From contig OX465589.1 of NCBI GenBank assembly GCA_950022655.1, positions 29,799,970 through 29,863,969 on the forward strand: a DNA stretch of 64,000 bases. The letters run 5' to 3'. The notes below the pieces were generated by a model. The model was not told the DNA's origin. It worked only from the letters and a program-made list of their open reading frames with translations, and ran no database searches. This DNA comes from Alentia gelatinosa (Eukaryota > Annelida > Polychaeta > Phyllodocida > Polynoidae). Numbering within the stretch: position 1 is the first letter of the stretch; each line of letters begins with the position of its first letter. A program made the translations under genes and the position numbers. Shown here in pieces: positions 9,500-19,869 of the stretch.

Positions 9500-11014
9500 G
9501 TGAGGATTCCCCCACGTGACGGGGAGGCAATACACAACAACAATAACAACACGACTCCGCAGGTCCACGTGGCCGTGCCGGTGGGCGTCCCCCACCCGGG
9601 CGCGACCGGCCACGGGACAGAGGACGGACCCCCTCCGTGCGCGCCCCCGGACTTCGCTAAGCTCGAGGAAGTGTGTCGGACCGGGATCATTGCCGCCGGG
9701 ACTCGTACGGACCCGGAGGCGTTCAGGGCACATCGGCGCGCGGAATGGCCGCGGATGCAGGACGGCGCCCCGCCGGCGCACGGCCACATCTACGAGGCGG
9801 TGCGGGCCTCGGGCCTGCCCAACGCGATGTGTACCAAGATTACTCTCCCCACGGACCTACGGTTGCGGGCGTGGGAGAAATACCTCACGGGCATGCGGGG
9901 GAAGCAGGAGCTGCTGGGCTTCATACGATACGGCTTCCCCCTAGGATACCTCGGTCCCGCGACGGATACCAGAGGGGTGCCTAACCACCCCAGTGCCACC
10001 GGGTACCCGACCGAGGTAGGGCAGTTTGTGAAAAAGGAGCTGTCGTTCTCCAATCTGCTCGGCCCGTTCTCTGACGCCCCGTTCAGCCCGTGGTGCCACG
10101 TGTCTCCCCTGATGTCGCGGGAGAAGCGGGACTCCGAGGCCCGGAGAGTAATAACGGACATGACGTTCCCGCGGCAACAGAGCGTCAATGCCTTCGTGAT
10201 GAAGAACTCGGTCTACGGGGAGGAAAGGGAGCACAGCCTCCCTACCATCGACGGGTTCGTCTCCCGCCTCCTGAGGTCGGGCCCCGGGGCCTATATGGCC
10301 TCGATCGACATCGCGAGGGCATACAAGAACTTTCGATGCGACCCCCTGGACTGGCCCCTCCTATGCTTCATGTGGGACGGCGGGTACTATTGTGATACGG
10401 CCATGCCGTTCGGTGCCCGCGCGTCCTCGTACCACATGCAGTGCGTATCGGATACCATAGTGGAGATTCTGGCCGGCAAGGGGGTCGAGGGAGCGATGTA
10501 TCTCGACGATCTAATCATCATATCGCCGTCGAAGGAGAAAGCCGCGGCGGACTTCGCGACCGGCCGGGAGCTCTTCCGCGAGCTGGGTCTCCCCGAGGCC
10601 CGGGACAAAGCCCAGGAACCGTCGCAGGTGGTCCGCTGGCTAGGGATCGACATCGATGCCGCGAAGATGACGCTATCGATCCCGGAAGACAAACTGCAGG
10701 ATGTGCGGCAACACGAACATAAAATCTTTAGACAGGATAGATTGGGTAGGGTGGGAGGAGGAGTAGCGAGCTTTATTTCTCATGAGTTTGCTCCTTATTG
10801 TCGGAAAATTGAAAACTTGTCTTTTACGTATAATGAGATTGAGGTGCTGTCTATTAGCCTGCGGAAGCCTGGTTTGAGACACATGTTACTAGTAACTGTT
10901 TACCGCCCGCCAAACACAAACATTGAGACTCATTTACAAGTTCTCACAGATATTCTTGAATCTGATGTTGCTAGGAACTCTAGAGATTTGGATCGTTGGA
11001 GATTTCAACTGTGA
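9500..11014 (+). pseudogene. Fused ORF: YR-retrotransposon RT joined in frame to LINE endonuclease
   Basis: An open frame of 504 codons beginning at GTG, with no ATG until well inside. Residues 1 to about 405 are the N-terminus and catalytic half of a DIRS/Ngaro-type RT: ASIDIARAYKNF (motif A, near residue 268), AMPFGARASSYHMQ (motif B), AMYLDDLI (motif C, YLDD, near 333) and RWLGIDI (motif E). After DVRQHE the sequence switches to LINE endonuclease (HKIFRQDRLGRVGGG, VTVYRPPNTN). The frame is lost just before the conserved GDFN motif, at the frameshift seen in all three LINE copies. RT thumb, RNase H and the endonuclease N-terminus are missing, so no activity is expected despite the open frame. 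Confidence 0.85.
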
Positions 11015-11047
11015 TCTCAAAGCTCGGGGCAACACTCAGAAAACTAA

Positions 11048-11792
11048 TTGTTAGATGCCATGAGGGATTTTGAACTTCTACAGCTGATAAACTCGGTGAC
11101 TAGGCCTAATGATAATAATGAAACTATTCTGGATCTTGTGTTTACTAATTGTCGTCATATATTGGTTTCTGGTGTCTTAAACGATCTTATTGCTGATCAC
11201 CTCCCAACTTCTGTTGTGCGAAAGAAAACTAAGGAGCCCAAAAAGAAAGTCAAATTGAGAGGCCGTTCATACCGTAATTATTCGATTGATGACCTAGCTG
11301 ACTACCTAACTACCGTGGATTGGTCTATGTTTTGGAACAGCAGTGATCCGAATGTTTTATGGGAATTTATCGACTCTATATTGAACAACTACTTAAACGA
11401 AGTTTGTCCTCTTAAGTGTATGACATTTAACAGGGCCAAAGACCCGTGGGTAACGGATGAAATACATACTAAAATAGAGTTACGCCGGTGTCACATTAGG
11501 GACTTTAATGCCAGAGGTGTGCGTGAAGACTTGGTTAAATCAAGGCGTCTGAGTAATGAAATCAGGCAATGTTTAAAACAAGCTGAGAATGCTTTCTGTC
11601 TTGACCAATTAGATCGTGTGAGCAGCAAGCCATATGAATTTTGGAGACACATTCGTTCTTTACTATATGGTAATAATGCTGAAACTGATTGCTGCTTAGT
11701 TGACGAAGAAACAAACATGGAAGTTCCTGCAGAGGAAACTGCTACATTTATAAACAACTACTTTAGTGGTATTGGTGAAAAACTCTTCAGCA
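11048..11792 (+). pseudogene. LINE ORF2 fragment, linker and N-terminal RT (copy 1, truncated)
   Basis: Continues the LINE ORF2 frame after the endonuclease frameshift: C-terminal endonuclease (LINSVTRPNDN, ILDLVFTN) and the pre-RT linker up to FINNYFSGIGEKLFS. It stops before the RT catalytic core, at about 11792, where satellite (ggtcttcaaaacgatc) begins. A one-base loss in aaaactaattg, compared with aaaactaaattg in the 34.6-kb copy, adds an immediate stop upstream. The corresponding region at 16713-19055 runs on intact. Confidence 0.85.
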
Positions 11793-13807
11793 CGGTCTTC
11801 AAAACGATCATTTTATACTTTAACTGAGGTATCATATAATATTGTTTTGTATCTATAGATAAAATATCAATCTTAAATTTGCATTATTTCTGGAATTATA
11901 AAGGAAAAATGGTTAATTACACTGGTTGCATCATGAGCTATATCGGGGTGTATCGGGACCATGGCACCTTTTTCATGCACCCTCCCAATACGTTACGACG
12001 CGCACCGACGCGCACCGACGCACACCGACGCGGAACGATACGCTTCGACATGCCTTCCGACGTGCTACGATATGGTAATTTTGTATCGGCTTGCGTTGGC
12101 TCGTGTCGGCATCGTCGGGTGCAGGGTCTTAGGGTAAGAATTAGGTTTAGAGTTAGGGTTGGGGTTGAACTTAAAACGCCATTCTAACAGTATCCTGCAA
12201 CACAGGTACAGGTACCGGTACAAAAATATTAAGTTCTCTGATGCAGTGTAGTTTTGAAATGAATCATTTACTAAGCTGTACATCTAGATTTTGAGAATGA
12301 TAAGAATCAATGAAAGCAATACACACACCACAGGTGTCATTTCCTAAAGTCTGTAACTAAATATCCAAGCACAGTCTATCTGAGTCGAGGGCAGACACTG
12401 CAGAATGGACACTCAAAACTCGCTCACATTTTCAGCAAAATTTGAAGCTAAGGTAATATAAATAGTAATAATACTTCCAAAATATTCTACTTCATGTATA
12501 TCCATATTTGCATCTATTAAATACTCAAGTTCAGTACTGGAAAAAAATGGGTCGAATTCGTTGTGGGTCGTGTTCAATTTACGGGTCGAGTTTGTTGTGG
12601 GTCGAGTTTTTTATTGATTGATTTTGTTGCGGGTCGAGTTTTCGAGTATTCATGAGTGACTCTAATTGGTCAAGGGTTAGGGTTAGGGTTAGGGTCAGGG
12701 TTAGGGTTAGGGTTAGGATAGGGTAAGGGTTAGGGTTAGGGTTAAGTACAGGGATAGGAATAGGTGATAGGGTTAGGGAGAGGGTTAGTGATAGGGATAG
12801 GGATAGTGTTAGTGTTAGGGTTAGGGTTGGTGTTGAACTTAAAACGCCCTTCTAACAGTATCCGGCAATACAGGGTTAGGGTTAGGGATAGGGTAAGAGT
12901 TAGGGTTGGGATAGGGATAGGGTCAGGGTTAGGGTTAGGATAGGGTTAGGGATAGGGCTAGGGATAGGGTTAGGGATAGAGTTAGGGATGGGGATAGGGT
13001 TAGGGTTAGGGCTAGGGTTAGGGTAAGAGGGGGTGTCCACCAAGCTCCCGACGCGAACTGACGCGCCCTGATATTGCCCATTCGATACAAAATCCATATC
13101 GTAACAAAATCTTAAAGCTTATCAGGGCAGTTGGTAAGTTTTCTACGATAACGCTACTGACGCGGCTCAATGCGCACCGATAGAAAATTATGAAATTTTC
13201 AGAATCTGTAGAATCTATAATGCTAAAGTGGCTCTGCAAAAATTGTGAAATTTGATAGTAGATAAGGTCTCAAAACGATCATTTTATACTTTAACTGAGG
13301 TATCATATAATATTGTTTTGTATCTACAGATAAAATATCAATCTTAAATATGCATTATTTCTGGAATTATAAAGGAAAAATGGTTAATTACACTGGTTGC
13401 ATCATGAGCTATATCGGGGTGTATCGGGACCATGGCACCTTTTTCATGCACCCTCCCAATACGTTACAAAGCGCACCGACGCGCACCGACGCGAACCGAT
13501 ACGCTACGACATGCCTTCCGACGTGCTACGATATGGTAGTTTTGAAACGGCTCGCGTCGGCTCGTGTCGGCGTTGGTGGGTGCAGGGTCTTAGGGATAGA
13601 ATTAGGTTTAGGGTTAATGTTGGGGTTGACCTCAAAACGCCATTCTAACAGTATCCTGCAATACAGGTACAGGTACCGGTACAAAAATATTAAGTTCTCT
13701 CTGATGCATTGTAGTTTTGAAATGAATTGTTTACTAAGCTGTACATCTAGATTTTGTGAATAATCAAAATTAATGTTAGCGATACACACACCACATGTGT
13801 AATTTCC
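11793..13807 (+). repeat. Satellite array, block 2
   Basis: The remainder of one monomer and a type-A monomer (start near 11879, ttgcattatttctgg), then the 5' part of a type-B monomer (start 13350) broken at 13807 by the second chimera. The A and B types alternate here and at 19.9-25.4 kb, a dimeric higher-order pattern. The B monomer breaks at the same base (aatttcc) as at 8142. Confidence 0.9.
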
Positions 13808-14946
13808 CCAGCACATCGCACGCCGATGCGGAGGCTGAAGTAACGTCGGAATCTACCCAACGGCCGTCGGAGGAGCACGTGGACTCGGCCTCCGAGGTAG
13901 GCAGTGTTAAGACGGTTAGGCTCGTGGCCGTGGAGAAAGGCCTCGCCGCTTTCAAAACGGACATGAAAGATCAGATCGGGGGAGTCCTGGCCGCCATCAA
14001 CTGGCTGGCGGAACAAAGGAACAACGACCGGGCCTCACGACCACCTTCCGTCCAGTCGGCCGTGGACCGACGCACCAACGAGTGGGCCGAGGACCAGGCC
14101 GCACGGGTCCTGCCTCCGCCACGCCAGTTGAGGGAGCGGTATGCGGCCGACTCCTACATCCAACGCGAGCTGGACCGTGAGGCCATCAGACACGACAGGA
14201 CTACGGGTAAGCTCCATTCGGACTTATACATCTCTCGGTTGACCTCGAAGCCATTTATGTTTGTGGACCGCGAGGGCGTATTTACACTGTCTCAGAAGCT
14301 GGAGGTGCGGGGGTCCCTAGGGCCGATGGAATACGTTAGCGCGTTCCTCGGTCTGCTGGGGGACGACCGAGCCGTGGAGCCCGCCGACCGGGACCACATG
14401 TTTAAGCACCTCCACCAGGTATCCATCGATGCCCAATCCCGACCGTGGGCCGGGGTGAGGCGATGGAGCCAATTTGTGTTCGACCAAATCGAGGCCGGCA
14501 GGCTTAGCTGGTCCGACTACGGTCTGATACAGGAGGAGCGAGTCCGGCTCGCCATGACGACCTCGACCCGGTCGGCCGGACCGGATAACGCAGGGAAGGA
14601 CAAAGCCAGGGAGCTGCCGTGCCGGCAGTTTAATTCGGAGAGAGGGTGCAGGCATCGGAGCGGGCACGAGGACGGGCCCGTGAAATGGGTTCACATTTGC
14701 TCGTTCTGCGATTCGGTGGGGAAACAGTGCGGGCACTCGCTCCATGCCTGCAACCGCAAACTGGGGTACACCATGGGTTACGAGTCCCAGCCGGTAGCCC
14801 CTCAACCAACACGCCGCGGACAGCAGGGCGGATACACCCCGCAGGCCGGATACACGATGAGGGCGGCCGACCCTGGACCGGATGCCCTCTACCAACATGG
14901 ACTTCCGCAGCCGGCAAAAAACGGGCACGGTGCGCCCCGAGAGTAA
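13795..14946 (+). CDS. gag: Gag-like protein of YR retrotransposon (chimera copy 2)
   Basis: 383 codons, nearly identical to the product of 8130-9281; one visible replacement is Ala for Asp near residue 52 (GLAAF against GLADF). The satellite again supplies the start codon and first four residues. The Cys/His-rich C-terminal module is complete. As with copy 1, there is no upstream element promoter, so expression is doubtful although the frame is open. Confidence 0.8.
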   Translation: MCNFPSTSHADAEAEVTSESTQRPSEEHVDSASEVGSVKTVRLVAVEKGLAAFKTDMKDQIGGVLAAINWLAEQRNNDRASRPPSVQSAVDRRTNEWAEDQAARVLPPPRQLRERYAADSYIQRELDREAIRHDRTTGKLHSDLYISRLTSKPFMFVDREGVFTLSQKLEVRGSLGPMEYVSAFLGLLGDDRAVEPADRDHMFKHLHQVSIDAQSRPWAGVRRWSQFVFDQIEAGRLSWSDYGLIQEERVRLAMTTSTRSAGPDNAGKDKARELPCRQFNSERGCRHRSGHEDGPVKWVHICSFCDSVGKQCGHSLHACNRKLGYTMGYESQPVAPQPTRRGQQGGYTPQAGYTMRAADPGPDALYQHGLPQPAKNGHGAPRE

Positions 14947-15164
14947 CCGGAGCGCACCCGACTACAGGATGTTCACGTGCACCCCCCACCCGGGCTCCCG
15001 GGGTCAGAGGGTACGCGGCATGTGAGATCACAGAGACGTCCAGTGCTGAAACAACACGGGACAGGAAACCGCCAACGGCCACGTGGGCACAGGTGGTCAG
15101 CGGCTGACTCCCGGTCGGCACCTCCCCACGTGAGGCCACCCCGACACGTGACGTCACACACGGA

Positions 15165-16679
15165 GTGAGGATTCCCCCACGTGACGGGGAGGCAATACAC
15201 AACAACAATAACAACACGACTCCGCAGGTCCACGTGGCCGTGCCGGTGGGCGTCCCCCACCCGGGCGCGACCGGCCACGGGACAGAGGACGGACCCCCTC
15301 CGTGCGCGCCCCCGGACTTCGCTAAGCTCGAGGAAGTGTGTCGGACCGGGATCATTGCCGCCGGGACTCGTACGGACCCGGAGGCGTTCAGGGCACATCG
15401 GCGCGCGGAATGGCCGCGGATGCAGGACGGCGCCCCGCCGGCGCACGGCCACATCTACGAGGCGGTGCGGGCCTCGGGCCTGCCCAACGCGATGTGTACC
15501 AAGATTACTCTCCCCACGGACCTACGGTTGCGGGCGTGGGAGAAATACCTCACGGGCATGCGGGGGAAGCAGGAGCTGCTGGGCTTCATACGATACGGCT
15601 TCCCCCTAGGATACCTCGGTCCCGCGACGGATACCAGAGGGGTGCCTAACCACCCCAGTGCCACCGGGTACCCGACCGAGGTAGGGCAGTTTGTGAAAAA
15701 GGAGCTGTCGTTCTCCAATCTGCTCGGCCCGTTCTCTGACGCCCCGTTCAGCCCGTGGTGCCACGTGTCTCCCCTGATGTCGCGGGAGAAGCGGGACTCC
15801 GAGGCCCGGAGAGTAATAACGGACATGACGTTCCCGCGGCAACAGAGCGTCAATGCCTTCGTGATGAAGAACTCGGTCTACGGGGAGGAAAGGGAGCACA
15901 GCCTCCCTACCATCGACGGGTTCGTCTCCCGCCTCCTGAGGTCGGGCCCCGGGGCCTATATGGCCTCGATCGACATCGCGAGGGCATACAAGAACTTTCG
16001 ATGCGACCCCCTGGACTGGCCCCTCCTATGCTTCATGTGGGACGGCGGGTACTATTGTGATACGGCCATGCCGTTCGGTGCCCGCGCGTCCTCGTACCAC
16101 ATGCAGTGCGTATCGGATACCATAGTGGAGATTCTGGCCGGCAAGGGGGTCGAGGGAGCGATGTATCTCGACGATCTAATCATCATATCGCCGTCGAAGG
16201 AGAAAGCCGCGGCGGACTTCGCGACCGGCCGGGAGCTCTTCCGCGAGCTGGGTCTCCCCGAGGCCCGGGACAAAGCCCAGGAACCGTCGCAGGTGGTCCG
16301 CTGGCTAGGGATCGACATCGATGCCGCGAAGATGACGCTATCGATCCCGGAAGACAAACTGCAGGATGTGCGGCAACACGAACATAAAATCTTTAGACAG
16401 GATAGATTGGGTAGGGTGGGAGGAGGAGTAGCGAGCTTTATTTCTCATGAGTTTGCTCCTTATTGTCGGAAAATTGAAAACTTGTCTTTTACGTATAATG
16501 AGATTGAGGTGCTGTCTATTAGCCTGCGGAAGCCTGGTTTGAGACACATGTTACTAGTAACTGTTTACCGCCCGCCAAACACAAACATTGAGACTCATTT
16601 ACAAGTTCTCACAGATATTCTTGAATCTGATGTTGCTAGGAACTCTAGAGATTTGGATCGTTGGAGATTTCAACTGTGA
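15165..16679 (+). pseudogene. Fused ORF: YR-retrotransposon RT joined to LINE endonuclease (copy 2)
   Basis: A 504-codon open frame with the same junction (about 16380-16382), the same YLDD box and the same terminal frameshift as 9500-11014. RT thumb and RNase H are replaced by the LINE endonuclease C-terminal half. That half lacks the N-terminal catalytic segment (QCNIRSL) present at 34136, so neither enzyme is complete. Six CACGTG motifs recur around its beginning. Confidence 0.85.
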
Positions 16680-16712
16680 TCTCAAAGCTCGGGGCAACAC
16701 TCAGAAAACTAA

Positions 16713-19055
16713 TTGTTAGATGCCATGAGGGATTTTGAACTTCTACAGCTGATAAACTCGGTGACTAGGCCTAATGATAATAATGAAACTATTCTGGATC
16801 TTGTGTTTACTAATTGTCGTCATATATTGGTTTCTGGTGTCTTAAACGATCTTATTGCTGATCACCTCCCAACTTCTGTTGTGCGAAAGAAAACTAAGGA
16901 GCCCAAAAAGAAAGTCAAATTGAGAGGCCGTTCATACCGTAATTATTCGATTGATGACCTAGCTGACTACCTAACTACCGTGGATTGGTCTATGTTTTGG
17001 AACAGCAGTGATCCGAATGTTTTATGGGAATTTATCGACTCTATATTGAACAACTACTTAAACGAAGTTTGTCCTCTTAAGTGTATGACATTTAACAGGG
17101 CCAAAGACCCGTGGGTAACGGATGAAATACATACTAAAATAGAGTTACGCCGGTGTCACATTAGGGACTTTAATGCCAGAGGTGTGCGTGATGACTTGGT
17201 TAAATCAAGGCGTCTGAGTAATGAAATCAGGCAATGTTTAAAACAAGCTAAGAATGCTTTCTGTCTTGACCAATTAGATCGTGTGAGCAGCAAGCCATAT
17301 GAATTTTGGAGACACATTCGTTCTTTACTATATGGTAATAATGCTGAAACTGATTGCTGCTTAGTTGACGAAGAAACAAACATGGAAGTTCCTGCAGAGG
17401 AAACTGCTACATTTATAAACAACTACTTTAGTGGTATTGGTGAAAAACTCTTCAGCAAATGTGACTCACAGGGTTATGAGATGCTATTAAATCAATTAAA
17501 AGGGAAGCATAATGTGACTCCCCCGGTAACTGTTAGAGTAACTAGGAAGGCTGTTATGGATCATATAAAAGAACTTAATGTGCACAAAAGCTCAGGGTTA
17601 GATCATGTTTCTGGGCGTGTTATAAAGGATTGTATGTCTCTACTATGTAACGAATTCACTTACTTATATCAATGTTCCCTTGATGCTGGAGTTGTTCCTG
17701 ACCGGTGGAAAATTGGACTAGTGGTCCCTATACCTAAATCTGGGGACTTAACTAAGATAAGCAACTGGCGTCCTATTACCTTACTGTGTAGTCCGGCCAA
17801 AATACTGGAACGTATAACATATCAATTTATGTCAGACTATATTGAATGCAATCAACTCCTAAGTAGTACACAGTATGGATTTAGAAAGAAACTTGGTACC
17901 TCGGACGTTGTTTTTGATTATCTAGATGACCTATACAATGCTAGAAATGATAGAAATGTTGTGGCCTCTTGTTACTTTGATTTGAAGAAGGCCTTCGACG
18001 CTGTCCCGCATGAGTTATTATTGCAGAAACTAAATGGAATTTTTATGTTACCCCCAAGCCTTGTTCTATGGTCGGAAAATTACTTACTTAATAGGAAGCA
18101 AAAGGTCTTTATAAATGGAATTACCTCTTCACTAGCATCGGTTGATTTTGGAGTCCCGCAAGGAAGTGTGCTGGGGCCACTGTACTTTAATTTATTCATA
18201 AATGACATGTGCAATCAGATACAGAGTTGCATTTCCTATCAATATGCTGACGACCTTGTGGTATTCAGTTGTGGAGTTGATCCAGTAGAAACCAAAGAAT
18301 CTCTTCAAGAGGCTGTTAATGTTATCTCCAATTGGTGTTTGTGTAACGGCATGACCGTAAATAAGGACAAAACTAAGACGTGTTGGTATGCATCGGAAAA
18401 GCGATTATGTTATTTACCTGACCTAAACATTGATTGTGAAAATAATCGATTAACAACGGTGAAAAATTACAGATATCTGGGTATTCTACTAGACAGTGGC
18501 TTAACTTTCAAACCTCATGTACGGGATGTAAAGAAAAATGTTAGTCATAAGATCTTTAAATTAGGAAAGATAAGACCACAAATAAGCAAAAATGTGGCCT
18601 TATTGATTTATAAGACCGTAATTCGACCACAACTAGAATACTGCTCGTACGTAATTGACTGTTCAACAAAGACTGAGATTGAGGCATTGCAAAAGCTCCA
18701 AAATAGGGCATTACGTGTCGTACAATATCGAAGAGTTAAGCGACAGCAGGTAGTCAAGTTACATCAAGATCATAAAGTAGATTTTTTGGATGTACGGAGA
18801 AGTATGCAGTTGTTAAGTGTAATTTACAAGAGGTCAAAGAATGTCAACCTACTCGATAACTCACTGGGTCATACTCGAAGCTCGAGTAAGGTAAAGTTCA
18901 AGTCACGACGTATTAACTGTAATCATTTCTTTAAGTCTCCAATGTACAGAGCTATAGGTTTGTGGAACTTATTGGATTCCAAAGTGCAATTGTTAGACAA
19001 CAAGCTTGCATTCAAACGAGTAATTAAACGGATTTACTCGGCCTATGATTCGTGA
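16713..19055 (+). CDS. LINE ORF2 C-terminal part: reverse transcriptase (copy 2)
   Basis: A 780-codon open frame covering the endonuclease C-terminus, linker, complete RT and C-terminal domain. RT motifs are intact: VVPIPKSGD and NWRPITLL (fingers), CYFDLKKAFDAV (motif A, near residue 422), GVPQGSVLGPLYF (motif B) and YQYADDLVVFS (motif C, YADD, near 510). The end RAIGLWNLL is typical of the CR1/L2-like assemblage. RT would prime cDNA synthesis at a nicked chromosomal target. The first codon is TTG and an internal ATG follows; the natural ORF2 start is missing and the frame is broken upstream, so this is a remnant. It is the best preserved RT in the window. Confidence 0.88.
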   Translation: MLDAMRDFELLQLINSVTRPNDNNETILDLVFTNCRHILVSGVLNDLIADHLPTSVVRKKTKEPKKKVKLRGRSYRNYSIDDLADYLTTVDWSMFWNSSDPNVLWEFIDSILNNYLNEVCPLKCMTFNRAKDPWVTDEIHTKIELRRCHIRDFNARGVRDDLVKSRRLSNEIRQCLKQAKNAFCLDQLDRVSSKPYEFWRHIRSLLYGNNAETDCCLVDEETNMEVPAEETATFINNYFSGIGEKLFSKCDSQGYEMLLNQLKGKHNVTPPVTVRVTRKAVMDHIKELNVHKSSGLDHVSGRVIKDCMSLLCNEFTYLYQCSLDAGVVPDRWKIGLVVPIPKSGDLTKISNWRPITLLCSPAKILERITYQFMSDYIECNQLLSSTQYGFRKKLGTSDVVFDYLDDLYNARNDRNVVASCYFDLKKAFDAVPHELLLQKLNGIFMLPPSLVLWSENYLLNRKQKVFINGITSSLASVDFGVPQGSVLGPLYFNLFINDMCNQIQSCISYQYADDLVVFSCGVDPVETKESLQEAVNVISNWCLCNGMTVNKDKTKTCWYASEKRLCYLPDLNIDCENNRLTTVKNYRYLGILLDSGLTFKPHVRDVKKNVSHKIFKLGKIRPQISKNVALLIYKTVIRPQLEYCSYVIDCSTKTEIEALQKLQNRALRVVQYRRVKRQQVVKLHQDHKVDFLDVRRSMQLLSVIYKRSKNVNLLDNSLGHTRSSSKVKFKSRRINCNHFFKSPMYRAIGLWNLLDSKVQLLDNKLAFKRVIKRIYSAYDS

Positions 19056-19296
19056 AGTATTGACATCAATATCACCCATCATCATACCACTATATATATA
19101 CAAGTACTTTATGCGGGATTATGACAGCTATATCAACTCACTATTACATACTTTTCTGTTAAACTATGCCATTTAATGCATACGTATCTAGATGTATTAC
19201 TGTTTACCTGGAGTTCTATGTTAACCGACAGTGGAAGAACTTTCTCACGAAAGAACTGTTTGTTCAATAAATAAAAAATAAATAAATAAAAAAAAA
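19056..19296 (+). other. LINE 3' UTR and A-rich tail (copy 2)
   Basis: About 210 bp of non-coding sequence after the ORF2 stop, then AATAAATAAAAAATAAATAA and an A run. AATAAA could act as a polyadenylation signal. The tail is a short A-rich microsatellite, not a pure poly-A. The same UTR and a slightly different tail occur at 42133-42373. Confidence 0.85.
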
Positions 19297-19869
19297 TAGG
19301 GATAGGGATAGTGTTAGTGTTTAGGGTTAGGGTTGTTGTTGAACTTAAAACGCCCTTCTAACAGTATCCTGCAATACAGGGTTAGGGTTAGGGATAGGGT
19401 AAGGGTTAGGGTTGGGATAGGGATAGGGTCAGGGTTAGGGTTAGGATAGGGTTAGGGATAGGGCTAGGGATAGGGTTAGGGATAGAGCTAGGGATGGGGA
19501 TAGGGTTAGGGTTAGGGCTAGGGTTAGGGTTAGAGGGGGTGTCCACCAAGCTTGACGCGAACTGACGTGCCCCGATATTGCCCTTCCGATACAAAATCCA
19601 TATCGTAACAAAATCGTAGAGCTTATCGGGGCAGTTGGTAAGTTTTCTACGATAATGCTACTGACGCGGCTCAACACGCACCAACGCGAACTGATGTAAA
19701 ACCTGTATCGCAGTGTATAGATGACTCTTTTAACGGGAAATCATATGAAATAATCGATAGAAAATTATGAAATTTTCAGAATCTGTAGAATCTATAATGC
19801 TAAAGTGGCTCTGCAAAAATTGTGAAATTTGATAGTAGATAAGGTCTCAAAACGATCATCTTATACTTT

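Larger units (their letters stand above)
8143..11792 (+). mobile_element. Chimeric YR-retrotransposon/LINE element, copy 1 (truncated)
   Basis: The satellite breaks at 8142 and high-GC YR-retrotransposon sequence begins: gag, then the first part of RT. At about 10715-10717 it switches to AT-rich LINE sequence corresponding to about 34295 onward, within the endonuclease. The LINE part ends inside the RT at about 11792, where satellite resumes in mid-monomer. There is no split direct repeat, no YR gene and no target-site duplication, so this is a rearrangement product, not a normal insertion. A second copy 5665 bp downstream differs at only a few positions over about 3.6 kb. Confidence 0.88.
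13808..19296 (+). mobile_element. Chimeric YR-retrotransposon/LINE element, copy 2 (LINE 3' end complete)
   Basis: The same chimera at +5665 bp, but the LINE portion continues through the whole RT to the natural 3' tail. Copy 1 and copy 2 differ at only a few sites, for example ccgacttc against ccgctttc near 8281/13946 and gtgaagac against gtgatgac near 11524/17189. The 3' junction reads poly-A then tagggatagggatagtg. The same junction and flanking variant gtgtttaggg occur at 42374, so both loci probably descend from one LINE insertion. Confidence 0.88.

Noticed and set aside
8652..9789. Long antisense ORFs across gag/RT (8652-9263 and 8965-9789)
   Set aside because: GC-rich shadows of the sense gag and RT frames, without recognisable domains.
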